Assembly: GCA_026196445.1 (NCBI GenBank)
Contig: JAPHTE010000382.1
Span: forward strand, 1-5,055
DNA from: Lysobacterales bacterium
Lineage (GTDB): Bacteria > Pseudomonadota > Gammaproteobacteria > Xanthomonadales > SZUA-36
Length of the DNA: 5,055 nt
Reading direction: 5' to 3'
In this document: piece by piece, positions 1 through 5,055 of the stretch
Position numbering within the stretch: the stretch's first letter is position 1
Layout of the letters: each line of letters opens with the position of its first letter
Made by a program: the position numbers and the translations under genes
The notes under the pieces: generated by a model
Databases searched by the model: none
What the model was told of the DNA's origin: nothing
The model's input: only the letters and a program-made list of their open reading frames with translations

Positions 1-735
1 CCGCGCCACGTGGAAGTACAGGTCATGGCTGATCAGAACGGCAACGCTATCCACCTGGGTGAGCGGGATTGTTCGACCCAACGGCGGCACCAGAAAGTCA
101 TCGAGGAAGCGCCGGCGCCCGGGGTCACGCCCGAGCAACGTGAAAGAATCGGCGGTATCTGTGTCGAGGCCTGCAAACGCATTGGATACCGCGGCGCGGG
201 TACTTTCGAATTCCTGTTCGATTCGGGTCATTTCTACTTCATTGAGATGAATACGCGTATCCAGGTTGAGCATTGCGTCAGTGAACTGATCACCGGTGTG
301 GACCTGGTCAAGGAACAGATTCGGGTCGCCGCCGGTAAAAGCCTGTCCTATACGCAGGACGACATCGTCATCCGCGGTCATGCGATCGAATGCCGGATAA
401 ACGCCGAGAACCCTGAGACTTTCATGCCCTGCCCCGGAACCATAGAAGGCTTCCACGCCCCAGGCGGGCCGGGTATCAGGGTGGATTCACATATCTATGA
501 CGGTTACCAGGTACCCCCCAACTATGATTCGATGATCGGCAAGGTCATTGCCCACGGAGAGACCCGGGACGTGGCCATTGCACGCATGCGCATGGCGTTG
601 GACGAAATGGTATTGAACGGTATCCAGACCAATATCCCGCTGCACAGGTGGTTGCTGCTGGACCCCGGGTTTATCAAGGGTGGTTTTAATATCCATTACC
701 TCGAAAAAAGGCTCGAGTCGCGCGCACCTGATTAG
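1..735 (+). CDS. accC: Biotin carboxylase, acetyl-CoA carboxylase subunit (5'-truncated)
   Basis: This is the C-terminal part of AccC, the ATP-grasp subunit that carboxylates biotin on the BCCP carrier protein (AccB), the first half-reaction of malonyl-CoA and fatty acid synthesis in the cytoplasm. The reading frame is open from base 1 (PRHVEVQ), so the start and roughly the first 200 residues lie outside the window. The frame follows E. coli AccC closely from memory: the RDCSxQRRHQK segment at about 67-99, GTFEFLF and FIEMNTRIQVEH at about 199-273 (carrying the equivalents of E276, E288, N290, R292, Q294 and E296), GHAIECRINAE at about 379-411, and YDSMIGK at about 523-543. It ends IHYLEKRL plus a short tail, the normal C-terminus. 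One oddity is that the nearly invariant EHPVTE reads EHCVSE here. The TAG stop lies one base before prmA. Identity is certain; only the missing 5' end is unknown. Confidence 0.97.
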   Translation, partial: PRHVEVQVMADQNGNAIHLGERDCSTQRRHQKVIEEAPAPGVTPEQRERIGGICVEACKRIGYRGAGTFEFLFDSGHFYFIEMNTRIQVEHCVSELITGVDLVKEQIRVAAGKSLSYTQDDIVIRGHAIECRINAENPETFMPCPGTIEGFHAPGGPGIRVDSHIYDGYQVPPNYDSMIGKVIAHGETRDVAIARMRMALDEMVLNGIQTNIPLHRWLLLDPGFIKGGFNIHYLEKRLESRAPD

Positions 736-736
736 G

Positions 737-1618
737 ATGCCCTGGCTGGAGATCAGTATACGTGTCACGCGGGACAGGGCGTCACTGGTGGAAAGCCTGT
801 TACGGGACCAACCGGTACTTGCTTTAACGTTGACGGATGACGCCGATGATCCGGTATTCGAACCCGGCGTCGGTGAAACCCCGTTATGGCCAACGACCTG
901 CGTAACGGCCCTCTTTGAGGCTGGTACACCCGTTGAACCATTAAGCCGTTTGCTGAGCCTGGTGCCGGGTATCGACCGGCCGCAACAGGTCAATTTCCGC
1001 ACACTTGACGATCGACAATGGGAACGGTTGTGGCTGGATCGCTTTCAGCCCATGCAGTTTGGCCGCGACCTGTGGGTCGTGCCCGGAGACCAGGCTGTTC
1101 CGGAACAGGCGCTTCACGTGCTCAGGCTCGACCCGGGCCTGGCCTTTGGCACCGGCACCCACCCGACGACCCGCCTGTGCCTGCAATGGATGGACGGCCA
1201 CGATTTCATGGCACAAAACGTGCTCGATTATGGTTGTGGCTCCGGTGTGCTGGGCATCGTCGCCGCGATCAAGGGCGCAAACCGTGTGTTGTGTATTGAT
1301 AACGACCCGCAGGCGTTAACGGCTACACGCGATAATGCCCAACGTAACGAAGTGACGAATATCATCGAGACCTTGCAACCGGAAGAATACACTTCCTCCG
1401 ATGTCGACGTAGTGCTGGCAAATATACTGGCCGCACCATTGATTGAGCTGGCACCGGTGCTCATGGCACGACTCAAACCCGGGGGTTACCTGGTACTTTC
1501 AGGCATCCTCGAGCAACAGGCAGATGAGGTCATGATGGTTTATCGGCCGCACATGGTGGATTTATCCGTCACGACGGATGATGGCTGGGTACGGATCGAC
1601 GGCCGTAAAATGACCTGA
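737..1618 (+). CDS. prmA: Ribosomal protein L11 methyltransferase
   Basis: PrmA is an S-adenosylmethionine-dependent class I methyltransferase that trimethylates lysines and the N-terminus of ribosomal protein L11 in the cytoplasm. The ATG at 737 gives 293 residues, the length of E. coli PrmA, and an N-terminus (MPWLEISIRV) matching the E. coli one; the frame is open upstream to an ATG at 680, but that would overlap accC and add 19 unconserved residues. An N-terminal L11-binding domain (about 1-100) is followed by the catalytic domain. Visible motifs are DPGLAFGTGTHPTT (132-145), the SAM-binding motif VLDYGCGSGVLGI (162-174), acidic D188 in CIDNDP at the end of strand 2, and the PrmA-typical ANILAAPL (228-235). 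It starts one base after the accC stop, and no strong Shine-Dalgarno sequence sits at the right distance, so translational coupling to accC is likely. It is followed by convergent ppa rather than the dusB-fis genes seen downstream in E. coli. Confidence 0.96.
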   Translation: MPWLEISIRVTRDRASLVESLLRDQPVLALTLTDDADDPVFEPGVGETPLWPTTCVTALFEAGTPVEPLSRLLSLVPGIDRPQQVNFRTLDDRQWERLWLDRFQPMQFGRDLWVVPGDQAVPEQALHVLRLDPGLAFGTGTHPTTRLCLQWMDGHDFMAQNVLDYGCGSGVLGIVAAIKGANRVLCIDNDPQALTATRDNAQRNEVTNIIETLQPEEYTSSDVDVVLANILAAPLIELAPVLMARLKPGGYLVLSGILEQQADEVMMVYRPHMVDLSVTTDDGWVRIDGRKMT

Positions 1619-1633
1619 TATCGAAACAGAACC

Positions 1634-2182
1634 CTAAAAGTTGGGTTTATCAGGGGTAGCCTCGTAACATTCAACAGCATCGATCAACACCTGGCGGGCA
1701 GCTTCCACACCCAACCAGTCACCGGTCCGGACCCACTTGTTTTTTTCCAGGTCCTTGTAATGTTCAAAAAAGTGTACAAGCTGGTTCAGCAGTATGTCGT
1801 CGAGGTCTTCAACCGTCTTGATATCGCGGTAAATCCCGGTGACTTCGGCGATAGGTACAGCGATGACCTTGTAATCCTCACCAGCCTCGTCTTTCATTTG
1901 CAGCACACCAAGCGGCCGGCAGCGTACCACGGTGCCCGGCAACATCGGCAACGGCAGCACCACCAGCACATCGACCGGGTCACCGTCTCCACACAGCGTG
2001 TGCGGTACGTAACCATAGTTGCACGGGTAATACATGGCGGTTTTCAACAACCGGTCAACAAAAATCGCACCGGAGGCCTTGTCCACCTCGTACTTGATGG
2101 CGGGGCTGTTCATTGGAACCTCGATGATGACGTTGATGTCGTCGGGGAAATTCGTTCCGGCGGGGACCAGATGTAAACTCAT
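1634..2182 (-). CDS. ppa: Inorganic pyrophosphatase, family I (soluble)
   Basis: This enzyme hydrolyses pyrophosphate to two phosphates using Mg2+, pulling biosynthetic reactions such as aminoacyl-tRNA, nucleic acid and acyl-CoA synthesis forward in the cytoplasm. The protein has 182 residues against 176 in E. coli. The family signature DGDPVDVLV lies at 66-74. Known E. coli active-site residues are all present with an offset of one: E21, K30, E32, R44, Y56, D66, D68, D71, D98, D103, K105, Y142 and K143. The ATG at 2182 is supported by an AAGGAA Shine-Dalgarno sequence (2188-2193, minus strand), and the N-terminus (MSLHLVPAG) resembles the E. coli start. The gene converges on prmA and diverges from the cyanophycin genes. 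CphA releases ADP and phosphate, not pyrophosphate, so a direct biochemical link to cyanophycin is not implied. No truncation or missing residue was seen. Confidence 0.97.
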   Translation of the reverse strand: MSLHLVPAGTNFPDDINVIIEVPMNSPAIKYEVDKASGAIFVDRLLKTAMYYPCNYGYVPHTLCGDGDPVDVLVVLPLPMLPGTVVRCRPLGVLQMKDEAGEDYKVIAVPIAEVTGIYRDIKTVEDLDDILLNQLVHFFEHYKDLEKNKWVRTGDWLGVEAARQVLIDAVECYEATPDKPNF

Positions 2183-2187
2183 GCGTA

Positions 2188-2193
2188 TTCCTT
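2188..2193 (-). promoter_or_regulatory. Ribosome binding site of ppa
   Basis: Read on the minus strand, AAGGAA is followed by TACGC and the ATG at 2182-2180. The AAGG core sits seven bases before the start codon, an ideal spacing, which supports this start. Confidence 0.7.
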
Positions 2194-2208
2194 TTTTCCT
2201 GATCGGCT

Positions 2209-2214
2209 ATTATA
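2209..2214 (-). promoter_or_regulatory. Candidate -10 element of the ppa promoter
   Basis: On the minus strand this is a perfect TATAAT hexamer in the context TTTACGTATAATAGCC. Transcription would start near position 2202, giving a leader of about 20 bases that just contains the ppa ribosome binding site. No good TTGACA-like -35 is present at 16-18 bp; the hexamer 17 bp upstream reads AGGTAG. The promoter may therefore depend on an activator, or be set mainly by the -10. This is inferred from position and match only. Confidence 0.45.
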
Positions 2215-2227
2215 CGTAAATTCGTAT
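2212..2227. repeat. Inverted repeat ATACG-N6-CGTAT overlapping the ppa -10
   Basis: Two perfect 5-bp arms, ATACG (2212-2216) and CGTAT (2223-2227), flank the six-base spacer TAAATT. The left arm shares three bases with the candidate ppa -10 hexamer, so a protein bound here would block that promoter. It could be an operator for a dimeric regulator. Arms this short arise by chance fairly often, so the call is tentative. Confidence 0.25.
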
Positions 2228-2293
2228 CCGCCTACCTTTTTGTTTTAGCAATGATTTCAGCATGTTTTGTAGAAATTATTTACGCTTCTGCAT

Positions 2294-2321
2294 TTCAAAG
2301 GGGAAGCTAAACATCTACAAT
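2294..2321 (+). promoter_or_regulatory. Weak candidate sigma-70 promoter for cphB-cphA
   Basis: TTCAAA (2294-2299) and TACAAT (2316-2321) are separated by 16 bp. The -10 matches TATAAT at five of six positions and the -35 matches TTGACA at four of six. Transcription would start near 2328, upstream of the cphB ribosome binding site at 2337-2341 and the chosen start at 2352. This fits the internal start codon rather than the upstream ATG at 2262, which would lie before the promoter. Evidence is pattern matching only. Confidence 0.3.
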
Positions 2322-2336
2322 ATGCGGCCCGTTTTT

Positions 2337-2341
2337 GAAGG
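2337..2341 (+). promoter_or_regulatory. Ribosome binding site of cphB, deciding the start
   Basis: GAAGG ends ten bases before the ATG at 2352. The alternative in-frame ATGs at 2262 and 2322 lack a well-spaced Shine-Dalgarno sequence; the GGGGAAG at 2300-2306 is about 15 bases from 2322. This supports 2352 as the start. Confidence 0.55.
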
Positions 2342-2351
2342 TAATATATCA

Positions 2352-3179
2352 ATGACACCGTCAGCACCTGTTCAAGACCTGAACCGCGGTTATGTCATCC
2401 CCATCGGTGGCGCGGAAGCAAAAAGCAAGGATCCGGTAATCCTGCAGCGTTTTGTGAAGCTGTGTGGTGCAGAGAATGCCCGCATACTGGTTATTCCAAC
2501 CGCGTCACAGTTGGACGAAACCGGGCCCTTGTACCGGGACCTGTTTGAAGACATGGGCGCCAGGGCGGTCAGTATTCCAATCGAGGAGCGCGACGACTGT
2601 TACCGGGACAACATACTTGGGAAACTGGATAAGGCAACGGGAATATTTATTACCGGTGGAAACCAGTTGCGTCTGAGCACCATACTGGGTGGTACACCGG
2701 TGGCCAGGGCGATACGCAGGCTCAATGCTGCGGGTGTACACATGGCGGGTACGTCGGCTGGTGCTGCAATTATCTCGGAACACATGATCGCGGGCGGGCG
2801 CAGCGGGCCTTCGCCACGCGAAAGCGGCGTGGTATTGGCGCCCGGGCTTGGTTTGACCAACCGTGCCATCATTGACCAGCATTTCAACCGGCGTGGCCGT
2901 TTGGGGCGCTTGCTGGCTGCCCTGTCCTTTAACCCTTTTGCCTGTGGCCTGGGTATCGATGAAAATACCGCGGCGTTCATAGCACCCGACGGGGTCATGG
3001 AAGTGATTGGGCATGGTACGGTGACCGTAGTCGACCCCGCGGACCTGCGACACTCCTCCATGAGCTATGTGAAAAAAGCCGAGGCCGTATCGATGATCGG
3101 TCTGAAATTGCATGTACTGGCACATGGTTCGCAATTTAATCTGGAAACCCGTGAGGCGCAGCTGGACAAGGGGAGTTGA
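2352..3179 (+). CDS. cphB: Cyanophycinase
   Basis: Cyanophycinase is a serine exopeptidase of family S51 that cuts cyanophycin to beta-Asp-Arg dipeptides in the cytoplasm, releasing stored nitrogen. The ATG at 2352 gives 275 residues, close to the 271 of the Synechocystis enzyme, with family-typical GYVIPIGGAE at 13-22. Motifs in order: FITGGNQLRLST (99-110), the nucleophile elbow GTSAGAA with S135 (133-139), GPSPRESGVVLAPGLGL (152-168), DQHFNRRGRLGRLL with D175 and H177 (175-188), and GLGIDENTA with E204 (199-207). These match Synechocystis S132, H174 and E201 with an offset of three. No signal peptide is visible, so this is the intracellular CphB type rather than the secreted CphE. The frame stays open back to an ATG at 2262, but those extra 30 residues look unrelated to the family. 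cphA follows 71 bp downstream on the same strand, so the two probably form one operon. Confidence 0.95.
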   Translation: MTPSAPVQDLNRGYVIPIGGAEAKSKDPVILQRFVKLCGAENARILVIPTASQLDETGPLYRDLFEDMGARAVSIPIEERDDCYRDNILGKLDKATGIFITGGNQLRLSTILGGTPVARAIRRLNAAGVHMAGTSAGAAIISEHMIAGGRSGPSPRESGVVLAPGLGLTNRAIIDQHFNRRGRLGRLLAALSFNPFACGLGIDENTAAFIAPDGVMEVIGHGTVTVVDPADLRHSSMSYVKKAEAVSMIGLKLHVLAHGSQFNLETREAQLDKGS

Positions 3180-3229
3180 TGAGCCCGTTTAGCGGTCTGA
3201 ACCCGCAACACACCTGTTGTTATTGTTGA
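3179..3229 (+). CDS. Possible 16-residue leader peptide or chance mini-ORF between cphB and cphA
   Basis: An ATG overlaps the cphB stop by one base (TGATG at 3177-3181) and opens a 16-codon frame encoding MSPFSGLNPQHTCCYC, ending in TGA at 3227-3229. AAGGGGAG (3168-3175) lies upstream with its AAGG core seven bases from the ATG, a better Shine-Dalgarno than that of cphB. It is not recognised as any known peptide. Three of its last four residues are cysteine. It contains no Arg or Asp codon, which argues against classical attenuation by the cyanophycin substrates. Translation termination here, 21 bases before the cphA start, could influence cphA translation. It could equally be a chance frame. 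Confidence 0.2.
   Translation: MSPFSGLNPQHTCCYC
3205..3220 (+). repeat. Small hairpin in the cphB-cphA gap
   Basis: CAACA (3206-3210) and TGTTG (3215-3219) form a five-base-pair stem around a CACC loop, extendable by one G-U pair. No run of T follows and the stem is A/T-rich, so it is not a convincing terminator; transcription probably continues into cphA. It lies inside the mini-ORF at 3179-3229. Confidence 0.25.
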
Positions 3230-3239
3230 AAAATTGATC

Positions 3240-3243
3240 AAGG
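3240..3243 (+). promoter_or_regulatory. Ribosome binding site of cphA
   Basis: AAGG is followed by seven bases (TTTTGCC) and the ATG at 3251. The match is short but the spacing is right, and no alternative start gives a family-like N-terminus. Confidence 0.6.
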
Positions 3244-3250
3244 TTTTGCC

Positions 3251-5055
3251 ATGAAAATTCTCTCCACAAATGTTTATGTCGGCCCGAGCCTGTATGCGCA
3301 CTTTCCGGTTATCCGTCACCAGTTACAGCTGGGCGTTCTGGAACAGTGGCCCTCGGCGCGGCTGGGTAATGCCTTTATCGACAAGTTGATCGAAGCCTTA
3401 CCGGGCCTGCAGAGCCATGGTTGCTCCTATGGGGAAGCAGGCGGGTTCATACGCCGTATGCGGGAAAATGAGGGCACCTGGATGGCCCATATCTGGGAGC
3501 ACGCCGCGCTGGAATTGCAGAATGAAGCCGGGTCGGATGTTTCCTTTGGGCGCACCCGCGGCACCGGCGTGCCTGGCGAATACAACATGGTGTTTCAGTA
3601 CAAGCAACGCGACGTGGGCCTGGAGGCCGCACGTATTGCACGCCAGCTTTTGTTCAGCCTGTTGCCCGCAGCGCTGCAGGAGGAATTTTCAGACGAGATC
3701 GAAACCGGTTTTGCGTTTGAGCAGGAACGGGAAGACTTCATAGTATTCGCCCAGCGCAAGGAACTTGGCCCCAGTACCGCGTCACTGGTCAACGCGGCGG
3801 AAAAAAGGGAAATCCCCTACCTCAGGCTCAACAAGTATTCCCTGGTGCAGTTCGGTCACGGTGTCTACCAGCAGCGCATACAGGCAACCATTACCAGTAA
3901 AACGCCGCATATAGCTGTGGAGATTTCCTGTGACAAGGAAGATACCCACAATCTTCTGCGCGACCTTGGATTGCCGGTACCGTCGCAGCAGATGATATAC
4001 AGCGAACGATCCGCAATACGCGCGGCTCACAACATTGGTTTCCCGGTGGTCGTAAAACCACTCAATGCCAACCACGGCCGTGGTGTTTCAATCAACTTGA
4101 CCACCGATGAGCAGGTTGCGAGTGCGTTTGCGTTTGCCCGCCAACACGGCAACAGCAAGGCCGTGCTGGTGGAAAGTTATGTCGAAGGCTTCGATCACCG
4201 GATACTGGTGGTCAACAACGAGTTCGTTGCGGTGGCCAAGCGCGTACCCGGGCATGTTGTGGGTGATGGAAAAAGCACGGTCACAGAACTGGTGGAAAAC
4301 GTCAACAAGGACCCGCGCCGTGGCATTGGCCATGAAAAAGTACTAACCCGGCTTGAGCTCGATCGTCCTGCATTGGAATTGTTGGAATCAGCCGGTTTTG
4401 ATAGTGACACGGTATTGCCGGAAGGTGAGATTTTCTATCTGCGCAAGACCGCCAACCTGTCTACGGGTGGTACCGCCATCGATCTGACCGACGTCATTCA
4501 CCCCGATAACCGTGAAATGGCCGTACGCGCCATCCGCGCAGTGGGCCTGGATGTGGGGGGTGTGGATTTTCTGACCACCGACATTACCGAGTCTTACAAA
4601 GACGTGGGTGGCGCGATTGTCGAGGTTAATGCGGCACCCGGTTTCAGAATGCACGTGGCGCCATCAGAGGGTGAGTCGCGGGACGTAGCCGGCAAGGTCA
4701 TGGATATGTTGTTTCCGCCCGGCACACCAACCCGTATCCCGGTTGCGAGTATTACCGGCACAAACGGCAAGACCACGACCTCGCGTATGCTGGCCCATAT
4801 CTTGAAGACAGCCGGCCACACCGTGGGTATGACATCCACGGATGGTGTATACATCGATGGGCGCTTGACCGTCAAAGGTGATATGACGGGGCCAACCTCG
4901 GCCCACATCGTCCTGCGTGATCCGACAGTGGACGTTGCCGTATTGGAAACAGCCCGTGGTGGTTTGCTGCGCGCCGGTCTGGGTTACCGGCGTTGCGATG
5001 TCTCGGCCTGTTTGAATGTCGCCTCGGATCACCTTGGGCTTAAGGGCATTGATAC
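3251..5055 (+). CDS. cphA: Cyanophycin synthetase (3'-truncated by the window edge)
   Basis: CphA polymerises cyanophycin: its ATP-grasp domain adds Asp to the backbone and its Mur-ligase-like domain joins Arg to each Asp side chain, using one ATP per bond. The frame is open from the ATG at 3251 to the window end (601 codons, no stop); known enzymes are roughly 700-900 residues, so most of the Mur-type domain is missing. The N domain (about 1-165) contains GTWMAHIWEHAALELQ (75-90) with an HxxEH motif (H80, E83, H84). The ATP-grasp domain (about 166-490) shows FPVVVKPLNANHGRGV (264-279, K269 and H275), E308 and R317, NLSTGGTAIDLTD (402-414), and EVNAAPGFRMH (458-468, E458 and N460). The Mur-type domain begins with the P-loop GTNGKTTT (503-510, K507) and continues with LETARGGLLR (565-574) and NVASDHLGL (589-597). 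Its N-terminus (VYVGPSLYAHFPVIR) recalls the second proteobacterial paralogue, CphA', more than cyanobacterial CphA; that is from memory. Confidence 0.96.
   Translation, partial: MKILSTNVYVGPSLYAHFPVIRHQLQLGVLEQWPSARLGNAFIDKLIEALPGLQSHGCSYGEAGGFIRRMRENEGTWMAHIWEHAALELQNEAGSDVSFGRTRGTGVPGEYNMVFQYKQRDVGLEAARIARQLLFSLLPAALQEEFSDEIETGFAFEQEREDFIVFAQRKELGPSTASLVNAAEKREIPYLRLNKYSLVQFGHGVYQQRIQATITSKTPHIAVEISCDKEDTHNLLRDLGLPVPSQQMIYSERSAIRAAHNIGFPVVVKPLNANHGRGVSINLTTDEQVASAFAFARQHGNSKAVLVESYVEGFDHRILVVNNEFVAVAKRVPGHVVGDGKSTVTELVENVNKDPRRGIGHEKVLTRLELDRPALELLESAGFDSDTVLPEGEIFYLRKTANLSTGGTAIDLTDVIHPDNREMAVRAIRAVGLDVGGVDFLTTDITESYKDVGGAIVEVNAAPGFRMHVAPSEGESRDVAGKVMDMLFPPGTPTRIPVASITGTNGKTTTSRMLAHILKTAGHTVGMTSTDGVYIDGRLTVKGDMTGPTSAHIVLRDPTVDVAVLETARGGLLRAGLGYRRCDVSACLNVASDHLGLKGID

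Larger units (their letters stand above)
2183..2351. other. Divergent intergenic region between ppa and cphB
   Basis: This 169-bp stretch is visibly richer in A+T than its neighbours and separates two divergently read genes. It holds the ppa ribosome binding site, a TATAAT hexamer and an inverted repeat on the left, and a weak rightward promoter candidate and the cphB ribosome binding site on the right. I looked for an NtcA-type GTA-N8-TAC site, an NtrC palindrome and a sigma-54 GG-N10-GC element, as nitrogen control would be plausible, and saw none. Confidence 0.7.

Noticed and set aside
680..736. Earlier prmA start at ATG 680 inside accC
   Set aside because: The added 19 residues overlap the conserved AccC C-terminus and are not PrmA-like, whereas ATG 737 gives the exact family N-terminus and length.
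487..1002. Long minus-strand open frame across the accC-prmA junction
   Set aside because: It is antisense to two clearly identified genes, has low-complexity composition and resembles no family; it is a shadow of the plus-strand coding.
1630..1647. AACCC-N8-GGGTT inverted repeat as a bidirectional terminator for prmA and ppa
   Set aside because: The stem is only five base pairs with an eight-base loop, no T-run follows on either strand, and it overlaps the last ppa codons.
2262..2351. N-terminal extension of cyanophycinase starting at the ATG at 2262 (30 extra residues)
   Set aside because: The extension has no resemblance to the family, no well-placed ribosome binding site, and would begin upstream of the candidate promoter. 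The start at 2352 gives the normal length and a GAAGG site.
2183..2351. Nitrogen-control sites (NtcA, NtrC or sigma-54 type) upstream of cphB
   Set aside because: None of the GTA-N8-TAC, GCAC-type palindrome or GG-N10-GC patterns could be found with acceptable spacing.
2505..3134. Minus-strand open frames of 209 and 153 codons opposite cphB
   Set aside because: The plus strand carries a complete cyanophycinase with all catalytic motifs; the antisense frames show no domain-like pattern.
3595..5032. Several minus-strand frames of 65-122 codons opposite cphA
   Set aside because: The plus-strand frame is continuous from 3251 to the window end with CphA motifs throughout, so these are shadows.

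Overview
The window reads as ordinary chromosomal DNA of a proteobacterium, most likely a gammaproteobacterium. The PrmA N-terminus begins MPWLEI, close to the E. coli MPWIQL start, and a biotin carboxylase gene lies one base upstream of prmA, an arrangement common in Gammaproteobacteria. No mobile element, tRNA, rRNA or CRISPR array was seen, and no genus can be named from the sequence alone.

Layout, left to right. (1) Positions 1-735 hold the C-terminal half of AccC, the biotin carboxylase subunit of acetyl-CoA carboxylase; its start lies off the left edge. (2) Positions 737-1618 hold prmA, the ribosomal protein L11 methyltransferase, probably translationally coupled to accC. (3) Positions 1634-2182 on the minus strand hold ppa, a family I inorganic pyrophosphatase that converges on prmA with only 15 bp between the stop codons. 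(4) Positions 2183-2351 are a 169-bp divergent intergenic region with a good -10 hexamer for ppa, an inverted repeat overlapping it, and a weak candidate promoter for the rightward genes. (5) Positions 2352-3179 hold cyanophycinase (cphB). (6) From 3251 to the right edge runs the first 601 codons of cyanophycin synthetase (cphA), open to the end of the window.

The accessory content is therefore a cphB-cphA cassette for making and mobilising cyanophycin, the multi-L-arginyl-poly-L-aspartate nitrogen reserve. CphA builds the polymer from Asp, Arg and ATP, and CphB cuts it to beta-Asp-Arg dipeptides. Both proteins keep the expected catalytic residues. Between them lies a 16-codon mini-ORF with a well-placed Shine-Dalgarno sequence, which is the least expected element here.

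I found no evidence of a wholly new system. The points most worth a second look are the mini-ORF between cphB and cphA, the HxxEH motif in the CphA N domain, the altered EHPVTE motif in AccC, and the inverted repeat at the ppa promoter.
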